Numbered from the stretch's first letter, positions 16,786 to 24,661 are shown. The stretch: 64,000 bases of DNA from Microbispora sp. NBC_01189 (GCF_036010665.1 NZ_CP108581.1:3763501-3827500), one strand, 5' to 3'. Made by a program: numbers and translations. The notes: generated by a model not told the origin, from the letters alone.

Positions 16786-17688
16786 TCATCGGTGCTGCGA
16801 GGGGGTGTCTGCCAAGATGCGTTCCAGGGTGCGTTGGCCCATCAGGCTCATGGCCGGGTTGGTCTCCAGGTAGTACCAGACGAGCCCCATCGCCTGTTCG
16901 AAGGCCCAGGCTTTGCCTCGTTCCCATTCAAGGTCTTCGCACTCGAGGTCGAGGCGGAGCACCTGCCGCGGCCCGGCCTCAAGCAGATGCCAGGCACTCA
17001 CGAGATCTAGAGCAGGGTCGGCCGGTCCGAAGCCGCCGACGTCGAGAATCCCGGCCAGCCGACCAGCGGACACGAGGATGTTGCCGGGAATGAGATCACT
17101 GTGGGTCATCACGTCGGCTGCTTCGCGTGGGAGACTTCGAAGGTCTTCCCACATCCGGTGAAGTCGGCGAACGTCCAGGAGTTGTTCGCTGTGCTTGAAA
17201 CAGGTCTCCATCCACGCGTCGTGGGCTTGGAGGCCGCCTCCCCGGCCTCTGCCGGCGAACGTGCGGCCACGTGTGTCGATTGCGCGCAGGTCATTGATGA
17301 GATCGGCCAGGTCGTGGGCGAATGCGACCGATTCGGCCGGGTCCTCGTCGGTGGCCACGACGCCGGGCAGCCACGTCTGCACCGACCACGGAAGCGGGTA
17401 TCCCGCGCCGGGTTCACCGAGCGCGACCGGCTCGGGCGTGGGAAACCGCGTTCGACCTGCCAGCTCGCGCGCTGCTTCCGCTTCGGACTCCAGCCAGCGC
17501 CGCGTTAAGTCGATTTCTCCGGGTAATAAGGCGAACCGAGCTGTGAAGCGGTCGCCGATGCGAAAGATGGCGTTGACAGTCCCATGGGTGGCGATGCGGG
17601 TGATGGGCAGGCTCCGCCACTCGGGGAACTGCTCATCGACCAATATGCGCACTGTCTCCAGGGTCACCGTCAGCTGATTGACGTGCAT
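16786..17688 (-). CDS. Phosphotransferase of the APH superfamily (cassette cargo)
   Basis: 300 aa from ATG 17688 (GTG 17694 also possible). The kinase-fold catalytic loop is HSDLIPGNIL, followed by ILDVGGFGPADPALDL, where D-V-G is the metal site. The N-lobe has a FRIGDRFTARF strand. It would phosphorylate a small molecule; resistance to an aminoglycoside- or macrolide-like compound is possible but not shown. It is the only gene between copies D and E and is read opposite to the other cassette genes. Confidence 0.85.
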   Translation of the reverse strand: MHVNQLTVTLETVRILVDEQFPEWRSLPITRIATHGTVNAIFRIGDRFTARFALLPGEIDLTRRWLESEAEAARELAGRTRFPTPEPVALGEPGAGYPLPWSVQTWLPGVVATDEDPAESVAFAHDLADLINDLRAIDTRGRTFAGRGRGGGLQAHDAWMETCFKHSEQLLDVRRLHRMWEDLRSLPREAADVMTHSDLIPGNILVSAGRLAGILDVGGFGPADPALDLVSAWHLLEAGPRQVLRLDLECEDLEWERGKAWAFEQAMGLVWYYLETNPAMSLMGQRTLERILADTPSQHR

Positions 17689-17778
17689 CTTCACGCCGAC
17701 AGCCTTCCTCGTCCCAGTCTTTTTCTGCAACGTGTTTTCGGCTCCCCAGGGCGGCGTCGGGCCATGCCCGCCCACTAT

Positions 17779-17995
17779 AAGATCGAACAAACAGAAATGA
17801 TAAAAGCCCGAGTCTGGATTCCTGTCCTCACCTGGGCCTTCATGCTGAGAGCGGGTGACGGGAATCGAACCCGCGCTGTCAGCTTGGGAATTGCATTGAT
17901 CACGCCTTGTAGGGTGGCTGACCTGGGCGTAGGGCCGGTCACGAGTGACCGTGGTTGCCCCCTCGTTCCCCTGTCTAATTGCACGTTAATTGCAC
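17779..17995 (-). repeat. Attachment-site copy E: terminator-like flank, tRNA-Gly 3' half, type 1 arm
   Basis: Bases 17848-17890 match the tRNA-Gly 3' half. The low-side flank AAGATCGAACAA ... AAAGCCCGAGTCTGG matches copy B. The arm is type 1, as in copy A (TTGCATTGATCACG, CCGGTCACGAGTGACCGTGG). The boxes are TTGCAC at 17979 and 17990, spaced 11 bp. Confidence 0.87.
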
Positions 17996-18018
17996 GACGG
18001 TAGGAGTGGGGGCGCAGG

Positions 18019-18240
18019 TTAGGGCTGGTCGGCCTTGTAGTCGAAGTACACGGTGAGGCTCGGCCAAGAGCCTTCGGCTGTGCTCTCTGTATGCATGATC
18101 AGGTCATGGACCTCGACGTCTCCAAGGTCCTCGATGCTGTCGGCGACCCTACGGAGAAGCGCCGGTACATCTCCTTGCTGATGGCCCTTCGGGTTTGCCT
18201 GGGCGAAGTGGTGCATGGTCCAGGTGATTCGCTCGGACAC
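18019..18240 (-). CDS. Small hypothetical protein next to type 1 arm
   Basis: 73 aa from GTG 18240 (MSERITWTMHH...). Helix LLRRVADSIEDLG is followed by strands VEVHDLIMHT and PSLTVYFDYKA: a compact alpha/beta domain. Its stop lies 24 bp from the last TGGCAC-like box of copy E. It is the first gene of the 6.6-kb tRNA-proximal segment. Function unknown. Confidence 0.65.
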   Translation of the reverse strand: MSERITWTMHHFAQANPKGHQQGDVPALLRRVADSIEDLGDVEVHDLIMHTESTAEGSWPSLTVYFDYKADQP

Positions 18241-18308
18241 GTCCCGGCCTCTCTCTGATCATTATGCTGTACCGCAGCATAGAGGGCACGAGGCATCGCG
18301 CCTCGCCT

Positions 18309-18480
18309 TCCTGATCACCCCGTCCGCCGTCGACCCGCCCGAAGGGGAAGCGGGCCTTGGTCTGCTCGGCTTGTCCCGGGTCGATGGCGGGCTGGGTGAT
18401 CAGGCCCCTACCTCAGCCACCTACGGCCGGCCACGATGAGCAAGGCTTTAGTGATCACCCCGGAGCCGGAGTGCCCCTGC
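18309..18480 (+). repeat. Island backbone segment, copy 2 (interrupted by the intron)
   Basis: CTGATCACCCCGTCCGCC, GAAGCGGGCCTTGGTCTGCT and GTGATCACCCCGGAGCC match blocks of 10080-10345. The group II intron begins directly after this segment at 18481, so the intron used the shared backbone as its target. Confidence 0.6.
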
Positions 18481-19077
18481 GTGCGCCACGAGGCGCTGTT
18501 TGTCCGAACGGAGGTGAGAGACCGTCCGTCTCCTCGTCGTCGTAGCGGCGGGGTGAAGCTGGAGGCAGCCTGAGCCGGGAGTCGCCGGGGAGGGTGGGAG
18601 CAGCCTCGACAAAGCCGTGCCGGGTCAGCACTGCCGGATGGGTCGGGCGCGGCAAGCGAGACGGGAAGGTATACGCGAGGAACCGGTGTTGTTACGCCTC
18701 TTGACGCTCCACCAGCTCTAACCCGGTGGATGTGGGCTGGTTTGCGGTGCGCACCCCGCCGGGCGAGGTCGGGCGGGGGAACTCTTGGTCGGGTCCGCGG
18801 GGGCCGGGCCGGAGGCCACGGGTGAAGAGCTACGGGAGTAGCCGGTGGCGATGCCGCAGGGGCAGAGCCGGGTGCCTAACCCGTTGATCGGACGACAGTG
18901 AACGTGGGAACCGTCTGCGTGCGTTCCTCGTCTGCCCTTCTTCCGGAAGGGTTGGGGTGGGGATAGGCGCGACGTCGGCCGAAGGCGCAGACGGGGCGGA
19001 GCCGCCGTAGTACTCCGAGCGTGGGAGAGCCGCGTACATGGGGAAGGGCGGCAGCGTGTTCGTCAAGGAGGGAAGTA

Positions 19078-20565
19078 ATGTCCGAAGACGCGCCGGTGAA
19101 TATCGGCGCCGTGGCGTGGCCGGGTCCTGATTCGGCGTATGTCGCGGTACGGAGTATGCAGACCAAGTTGCACCGTTGGGCGGGCGAGGATTCGTCCCGC
19201 CGGTTCGGTGACCTGTTCAACCTCGTTCATCATCCCGCGTTTCTGGTGCATGCGTGGGAGCGCGTGTCGAAGAATCTCGGGGCGCGGACTCCGGGCGTCG
19301 ACAAGGTCACGGTGGCCATGGTCGAGACCTGGGTGGGGGTGGAAGAGTTCCTGGGCAGGATTCGGGCTTCGCTGAAATCAGGCGAGTTCCGGCCGGTCGA
19401 GGTGCGGCAGGTGATGATCCCGAAGTCGAATGGAAAGCTCCGTAAGCTCGGGATACCTACCGTGGCTGACCGGGTGGTCCAGGCCAGCCTGAAGTTGGTG
19501 CTCGAACCCGTCTTCGAGGCGGATTTCAAACCGTGCTCGTATGGGTTCCGCCCGAACCGGCGCGCCCATGACGCGATCGCCGACATCCACAACCTGGCCT
19601 CCGAACCGAGCAACTACCGCTGGGTGCTGGAGGCAGACATCAAGGCCTGTTTCGACGAGATCGACCACACGGCCCTGATGGCCCGGTTCCGGGCACGGAT
19701 CAAGGACAAGCGCATCTGCGCACTGGTGAAGGCATTCTTGAAAGCCGGGGTCCTCACCGACCTCGGTCATCGGGAAGACACCACCACGGGCACCCCACAG
19801 GGTGGGATCCTCTCCCCGCTGCTGGCCAATATCGCCCTGACCGTGTTGGACGAGCATTTCGACCGGCAGCGGCGGGAAGACATGGCCACCGACACGCAGC
19901 GGCGCCGACGCAAGAAGAACGGCCCCGGCAACTGGAAGCTCATCCGATACGCCGACGACTTCGTCGTCATGGTGTCCGGACAGCGCCAGCATGCCGAGGC
20001 ATTGCGGGAGCAGGTGGCAGCCGTGCTCGCCCCGCTGGGGCTGCGACTGTCGCCGGAGAAGACCCACGTGGTCCACATTGACGAGGGGTTTGACTTCCTC
20101 GGCCACCACATCCGCCGCCAGCGGAAGCGAGGAACCAACCAGCACCGCGTCTACACCAAGCCGTCCAGGAAAGCCGTTCAAGCGATCAAGGACAAGGTGA
20201 AGGCCAAGACGCACAGGTCAACCCGCCACACCGACCTCGACGAGCTGCTCCGCAGCTTGAACCGATCGCTGGCGGGGTGGGCGAACTACTTCCGACACGG
20301 GTCGTCCAAGGCCGTGTTCAGCGCCGTCGACCAGCACGCCTGGGGTCGGATCATGCGCTGGACCCGCGCCAAGTACAAGCGCGGACACCACCCGATCGGA
20401 ATGTCAGAACTGCGCCGCCGCTTCTGCGACAAGGGCTGGCGGTTCGCCCACAACGGAGTCGTGTTCACCGGCGCAGCCAGCGTCACGGTCGAACGCTACC
20501 GCTACCGCGGCAGCAAGATCCCGACTCCATGGACCCCGACACCGGCCGCCGTCACCAGCGGCTGA
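19078..20565 (+). CDS. ltrA: Group II intron reverse transcriptase/maturase
   Basis: 495 aa from ATG 19078 with AAGGAGGG 5 bases upstream. RT blocks are in order: SYGFRPNRRAHDAI (RT-2/3), LEADIKACFDEIDH, GTPQGGILSPLLANI (RT-4), and the catalytic YADDFVVM (RT-5, about residue 291). The maturase X domain follows (LNRSLAGWANYFRHG). No H-N-H endonuclease is seen at the C-terminus, so mobility would rely on nicks or replication forks rather than its own second-strand cleavage. It assists intron splicing and reverse-transcribes the inserted intron. Confidence 0.93.
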   Translation: MSEDAPVNIGAVAWPGPDSAYVAVRSMQTKLHRWAGEDSSRRFGDLFNLVHHPAFLVHAWERVSKNLGARTPGVDKVTVAMVETWVGVEEFLGRIRASLKSGEFRPVEVRQVMIPKSNGKLRKLGIPTVADRVVQASLKLVLEPVFEADFKPCSYGFRPNRRAHDAIADIHNLASEPSNYRWVLEADIKACFDEIDHTALMARFRARIKDKRICALVKAFLKAGVLTDLGHREDTTTGTPQGGILSPLLANIALTVLDEHFDRQRREDMATDTQRRRRKKNGPGNWKLIRYADDFVVMVSGQRQHAEALREQVAAVLAPLGLRLSPEKTHVVHIDEGFDFLGHHIRRQRKRGTNQHRVYTKPSRKAVQAIKDKVKAKTHRSTRHTDLDELLRSLNRSLAGWANYFRHGSSKAVFSAVDQHAWGRIMRWTRAKYKRGHHPIGMSELRRRFCDKGWRFAHNGVVFTGAASVTVERYRYRGSKIPTPWTPTPAAVTSG

Positions 20566-20586
20566 CCAACGGGCAAGACACGCGGA

Positions 20587-20620
20587 GAGCCCGATGCCGA
20601 GTAATCGGCACGTCGGGTTC
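20587..20620 (+). ncRNA. Group II intron domain V
   Basis: 34 nt with outer stem GAGCCCGA/TCGGGTTC, the AGC catalytic triad at 20588-20590, and an upper stem TGCCGA/TCGGCA closed by a GTAA tetraloop. This is the most conserved group II signature and shows the ribozyme core is preserved. Confidence 0.85.
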
Positions 20621-20706
20621 GGCGGGCGGGCCGCGGAAACCCACCGGGGGCAACCCCGGCAGGGCACCGCGGTCCGACCCAACCGGAGGCTGCGCCGCCC
20701 GCCTAC

Positions 20707-21034
20707 ATAACGATCGGGGTGGTAGTTCAACGTCACACGCGCCTGATCGTCAAGCGGCCTTCCTGACGACAGGGCTGCGACATGGCGAAGAGCTCGTTCC
20801 TGTGGCGGCTGGAACCATCAGCCAAGTATGGCTGGCTGCGATTTAGGACCGTACCGGTAGTCGGGACATGACTGGTTCAGAGAACCGCACACGGTAGCGA
20901 CGCTGAAGGCCACCAGGTGACCCGGCCGCCCCGAAGGTCGAGATGATGTGCGGGCGTAATGCCGGGAGGCATGTGCCGCAGCGGGGAATCTGGGCGACCA
21001 TGATGGGTTTTGTTCGGCGGGGCTCGGAAAGAGG
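20707..21034. other. Downstream intron exon; no gene supported
   Basis: Only very short frames are present, the longest plausible being a 21-codon ORF at 20782. The stretch may hold the promoter of the regulator that begins at 21035, but no clear promoter is visible. Confidence 0.45.
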
Positions 21035-23137
21035 ATGCCGATGACGAAGCTGCGGTTCGAGGTACTCGGTCCGGTACGTGCCTGGTGCGAGGGCACCGAG
21101 CTGGAACTGGGCTCGCCACAGCAACGGGCGATACTCGGCGTGCTCCTGCTGCGCGCCGGCGCGCCGGCGTCTTCCGAGGATCTGATCAATGCCATCTGGG
21201 GTGAGACGATGCCCCGCGCCGCCCCCGGGATGGTCCGCTCGTACGTCTACCGTCTGCGGCACGTGCTCGCCGCCGGTGGTGAGCCGGCCGCCTCGGTGAT
21301 CAAATCCGTACCCGGCGGGTACGCACTCCCGGTCGAGTCGATCGCCCTCGATCTCACGATCTTCCAGCTGCACCTCGGGGCCGCGCGGGAGGCGCACCGG
21401 GCGGGCGATGCGTTCGCCGAGGCCGCGGCACTGCGTGGCGCGCTCGCGCTGTGGAAGGGGACCCCGCTCGCCGGGGTACACGGTGAGTACGCCGAGAACG
21501 AGCGCATCCGGCTCATCCAGCTTCGCCTCGCCACGATCGAGGATCGGGTCGCCGTCGACATCGAGCTCGGCCGACACGCGGAGGCGGCCGATGAGCTCGC
21601 CACCTTGATTGCCGAGGAGCCGCTCCGCGAACGGCCGCGCGAGCTGCTCATGCTCGCGTATTACCGGTCCGGACGACAGGCCGACGCACTCGCCGTCTTC
21701 CACGAGACCCGCAACCTGCTCGACGAGCAACTCGGCATCGAGCCGGGGCCGGGACTGAAGGAGATGCAGCAGCGCATCCTCAACTCCGATCCGACCCTGC
21801 TGCCCGCCGCCACGCCCACACCGTCGCGGCCGGTCACCGTACAGCAGCCGATACCGGCTCAGCTGCCGCCCGATCTGCCTGACTTCGTCGGCCGGGCCGA
21901 GCTCCGCGACGCGGTGGTGAGCGCCCTGACCGCGCGCATTCCGAGCGTGCCCGTGGTGGGGCTCACCGGGCTTGATGGAATCGGGAAGACAACTCTGGCG
22001 GTGAACGCCGGGCACGCCGTGGCCGAAGAGTTCCCGGGTGGTCAGTTCTTCGTCGAGTTCGACGACACTGATCGGTCCTGCATGGATCCGGGCGCCGTGC
22101 TGGGCAGCATGCTGCGCTCCTTGGGCGTGCCGGAAGAGACACTGCCGGCCGCCACCGTGCAGCGGAGCGCCTTGTGGCGGACGACGACCGCCGGTCGCCG
22201 TATCCTCGTGGTGCTGGACAATCCGCCGGACGAGCGGATGGTGCAACAACTGTTGCCGGGCTCCAGCGGCGCCGCAGTGATGATCACGACATGGCAGCGC
22301 TTCACCCGGCTGGCCGGCGTGCAGTGGATGAAAGTGGGTGAACTACCTGAGGAGGAAGGGCTGGCGCTGTTTGAACAAATCATCGGCCAGGAGCGTGTGG
22401 CAGCCGAGCCCGCTGCGGCACGCCGACTGATACATCAAACCGCCGGTCTACCGCACGCGATCAGAGCACTCGCCGCACGGCTCGCGGACCGCCCCAGCTG
22501 GAGACTCACCACCATGTTCGAACGGGAAGACGGCCGCAGGCCCGACACCCCCGAGCGGCTGTCCGTGTGGACGGTCGTGGACGAGCCCTTCGAACGGGCT
22601 TTCCGCGAACTTTCTCCGGAGCAGGCGCGCGCGCTGCGGCTCGCGGCGATCCCTGACGGCCCCGACGTCTCGCTCCCGGCCGCGGCGACCGCACTCGACC
22701 GGCCCATATTCGAGACCGAGAACCTGCTGGAGGCTCTCGCCGACGTTCACCTTCTCGAGCCGACGTCCCTCGGGCGCTACCGCTACCACCATCCGGTCCG
22801 CCACTTCGCCCGTAACAAGGCTTGGCACGAGGACGGGGAGGCGGGGAAACGTGCGGCCCTCGGCCGGCTCGTCCGGTTCTACCTCGCCTCGGTACGCGCG
22901 GCGTTGCGCGCCATCGACGAACTCCCGTCCACCGTCACATGGGCGCAGGAGCCCGGGCCGCCGACGCGAGGACTGACCTTCCCCAACGCCGAGGCGGCCC
23001 GGTCGTGGTTCCTGCTCGAGCAGGAGCACATCCGCGCGATTGCCACACAGTCCGCGAACCACGCAGAGGCGGAGGCCGACCTGCTGACGTCCCTGCTCGG
23101 CCTCCTCGACCCCCCGCCTCAGGCCGCTATCGGCTGA
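21035..23137 (+). CDS. BTAD/SARP-type regulator with NB-ARC ATPase domain, shortened
   Basis: 700 aa from ATG 21035 (ATG 21041 also possible). Residues 1-100 form an OmpR-like winged helix (RFEVLGPVRAW ... RSYVYRLRHVL ... PGGYAL). A bacterial transcriptional activation domain of helical repeats follows to about 250. An NB-ARC/AAA module has P-loop GLDGIGKTTLA (about residue 313) and Walker B ILVVLDNPPD. Many relatives carry a long TPR region after this and exceed 900 aa; this protein stops early, in a helical segment. It is probably a pathway-specific activator carried by the element. Its target may be the NmrA-type gene alongside. Confidence 0.88.
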   Translation: MPMTKLRFEVLGPVRAWCEGTELELGSPQQRAILGVLLLRAGAPASSEDLINAIWGETMPRAAPGMVRSYVYRLRHVLAAGGEPAASVIKSVPGGYALPVESIALDLTIFQLHLGAAREAHRAGDAFAEAAALRGALALWKGTPLAGVHGEYAENERIRLIQLRLATIEDRVAVDIELGRHAEAADELATLIAEEPLRERPRELLMLAYYRSGRQADALAVFHETRNLLDEQLGIEPGPGLKEMQQRILNSDPTLLPAATPTPSRPVTVQQPIPAQLPPDLPDFVGRAELRDAVVSALTARIPSVPVVGLTGLDGIGKTTLAVNAGHAVAEEFPGGQFFVEFDDTDRSCMDPGAVLGSMLRSLGVPEETLPAATVQRSALWRTTTAGRRILVVLDNPPDERMVQQLLPGSSGAAVMITTWQRFTRLAGVQWMKVGELPEEEGLALFEQIIGQERVAAEPAAARRLIHQTAGLPHAIRALAARLADRPSWRLTTMFEREDGRRPDTPERLSVWTVVDEPFERAFRELSPEQARALRLAAIPDGPDVSLPAAATALDRPIFETENLLEALADVHLLEPTSLGRYRYHHPVRHFARNKAWHEDGEAGKRAALGRLVRFYLASVRAALRAIDELPSTVTWAQEPGPPTRGLTFPNAEAARSWFLLEQEHIRAIATQSANHAEAEADLLTSLLGLLDPPPQAAIG

Positions 23138-23147
23138 GGCCGTACGG

Positions 23148-24092
23148 TCAGACCGAGAACTGGTCCTTGTGCTGCTCGGCCCAGGTGGCGAAGTCCTGCA
23201 GCCCCGGGTAGAGCTTGCGCAGGCTCTCGGTGTCACGGGAGCCGACGAAGTTCTTCTCGGTCTCGTAGTAGAACTGGAACATGTTGCCGAGGTCCTCCGC
23301 GCCGGGGAAACCGAGCGCGCGGAAGGCATCGAAGGTCATCGGCCGGTAGACCACCTCCTCACCCAGGGTCTTGCTCAGCTGGGCGGCGTACTGCTCACCG
23401 GTGAGGTTCTCGCCGCCGATGTGCAGCGACTTGCCGATGAACTCCTCGCCGCGCTTGAAGATGACGAGCGAGATCCCGCCGATGTCGTCGACGGCGATGC
23501 CGGAGAGCTTACGCTCACCCATCGGCACCGTGAGAGCGAGCTTGCCGTCGTCGGCGCGAGTGACAGGGAAGAACGTGTAGAAGTCTTCCCAGTAGAGCGT
23601 GGTGTTGAGGAAGGTCGTCGGTACGCCGGCCTCGGTGAAGTACGCGTTCCCCTCGCCCTTGCCGTCGAAGTGCGGCACGTTGTACGTGCCCTCAAGCGTC
23701 GGCATCCGGTCGTTGTCGACTGGAATCTCGTCACGGCTGTCGGGCAGCGTCGACCAGATCACGTGCTTCAGACCGGCTGCCTTAGAGGCCGACGCCAGGT
23801 TGGCGATCTGGGTCTGCTCCCGTTCGACCGAAATGTACTCCCAGTAGTTGGTGACGGCGAACGCACCGTAGGCCCCCTGCAGAGCCTTGACGAGGCTCTC
23901 CCGGTCGTCCAGGTCCGCCGCAACGACCTCCGCTCCCGCCTTGGCAAGCTCTTGCGCCTTCTCCGACTGCGGATTACGGGTGATCGCGCGAACCGCGAAC
24001 TCGCCGTCCGGGTCCGCCAGTATCGCACGGGCCATCCCGCCACCCTGAGCTCCAGTGGCGCCGAACACAGCAATGATCTTCTTCTCGGACAC
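23148..24092 (-). CDS. NmrA-family NAD(P)-binding protein
   Basis: 314 aa. GTG 24092 is chosen for the GGAG 7 bases upstream and because it places the Rossmann motif IIAVFGATGAQGG at residue 6. Further NmrA features include YGAFAVTNYWE, VIWSTLPDS and a C-terminal helical region. Such proteins bind NADP and act as redox-linked regulators or reductases. It is convergent with the BTAD/NB-ARC gene, 10 bp between stops. Confidence 0.88.
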   Translation of the reverse strand: MSEKKIIAVFGATGAQGGGMARAILADPDGEFAVRAITRNPQSEKAQELAKAGAEVVAADLDDRESLVKALQGAYGAFAVTNYWEYISVEREQTQIANLASASKAAGLKHVIWSTLPDSRDEIPVDNDRMPTLEGTYNVPHFDGKGEGNAYFTEAGVPTTFLNTTLYWEDFYTFFPVTRADDGKLALTVPMGERKLSGIAVDDIGGISLVIFKRGEEFIGKSLHIGGENLTGEQYAAQLSKTLGEEVVYRPMTFDAFRALGFPGAEDLGNMFQFYYETEKNFVGSRDTESLRKLYPGLQDFATWAEQHKDQFSV

Positions 24093-24176
24093 CGATATCT
24101 CCTGGTAGTCAACACGGGGCCGATCCGTCGGGCCCCCGTGGCTCCGTTGGCCACGCTCACCATGTAAACGGATCGG

Positions 24177-24213
24177 TGTCCACGTCGTGTCCACGTCGTG
24201 TGCACGCGTCCGT
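24177..24213. repeat. Three 11-bp repeats upstream of the NmrA gene
   Basis: TGTCCACGTCG occurs twice in tandem, followed by the variant TGTGCACGCGT and a partial GTGCAC palindrome. The 11-bp period equals that of the TGGCAC boxes in the attachment arms, and the block lies between the last island gene and the tRNA. It could be the opposite arm (P') of the newest attachment site, or an operator for the NmrA gene. Confidence 0.45.
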
Positions 24214-24246
24214 GCACGCTCTTCCGCGCCCTTCGCGGTGGATCGA

Positions 24247-24468
24247 TCACGCGTTCACTTGGGCCGGAACTGGCGTTCGCCGGGTGGCGCTGATGCGGCT
24301 GGTTCGTCTCGGTGCGCGCGGGAGTCGGTGGTGGCGGGGGAAGACGAATATGAGGGTGGCCGAGAGGAGGAAGTAGCCTAAGCCGCCGAAGAGCAGGGCA
24401 GGGATTATTTGCGAGCCATCGCGCGTGAACGCCGCGAAGCGTACGTCCGCGGATTCTGGGCCTTCGTT
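24247..24468 (-). pseudogene. 3' remnant of a membrane-protein gene abutting the tRNA
   Basis: On the minus strand an open frame without a start runs from the tRNA 3' end to the TGA at 24247. It encodes IIPALLFGGLGYFLLSATLI, a clear membrane helix, then the basic tail FVFPRHHRLPRAPRRT. With no start codon it reads as the C-terminal piece of a gene cut by recombination at the attachment core. An alternative is chance coding in a GC-rich sequence. Confidence 0.35.
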
Positions 24469-24469
24469 G

Positions 24470-24543
24470 TGGAGCGGGTGACGGGAATCGAACCCGCGCT
24501 GTCAGCTTGGGAAGCTGATGTTCTGCCATTGAACTACACCCGC
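24470..24543 (-). tRNA. tRNA-Gly(CCC), intact; attachment site of the island
   Basis: A complete cloverleaf on the minus strand: acceptor GCGGGTG (24543-24537) with CACCCGC, D arm GTTC/GAAC, anticodon stem TCAGC/GCTGA with loop TTCCCAA (anticodon CCC), a 4-base variable loop, T arm GCGGG/CCCGT with loop TTCGATT, discriminator T and an encoded CCA (24470-24472). Five partial copies of its 3' half occur at lower coordinates, that is, downstream of this gene. Elements thus entered at its 3' end and restored it each time. It is divergent from dcd. Confidence 0.95.
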
Positions 24544-24661
24544 GTGACGGGCCATGAGGCTCGTCGCTGCCCCTACTGTAGCGGATTCGGGGCGTGCTCC
24601 TGCAGTCCCGACGCGAAGATCCCCGACACGGGTCGCTCGACGGGCCTACTAGCCTGGCAGC

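Larger units (their letters stand above)
18481..20706 (+). mobile_element. Group II intron with encoded reverse transcriptase
   Basis: The 5' end is set at GTGCGCC (18481), the consensus start of bacterial group II introns. A long structured leader without a gene (18481-19077) is domain I-III RNA. The reverse transcriptase occupies domain IV. A canonical 34-nt domain V follows at 20587-20620. A domain VI helix (GGCGGGCGG against CCGCCCGCC) ends near 20706. Length is about 2.2 kb. It appears intact and is inserted in the type 1 segment of the island. The 3' boundary is uncertain by a few bases. Confidence 0.85.

Noticed and set aside
3167-17688. Idea that the two APH-fold proteins (3167-4132 and 16786-17688) are duplicates
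   Set aside because: They share only the superfamily motifs; the catalytic loops (HADMRADN and HSDLIPGN) and flanks differ, so they are independent genes.
20782-20846. 21-codon ORF (MAKSSFLWRLEPSAKYGWLRF) after the group II intron
   Set aside because: Too short, with no supporting context. It could be a remnant, but nothing distinguishes it from chance.
21035-23137. Antibiotic biosynthetic cluster suggested by the BTAD/SARP-type regulator
   Set aside because: No synthase, tailoring or export genes adjoin it; the neighbours are an intron and a single NmrA-type protein.
8476-24543. Reading the island as a prophage
   Set aside because: No capsid, portal, terminase, tail or lysis genes are present, and the segments are too small.
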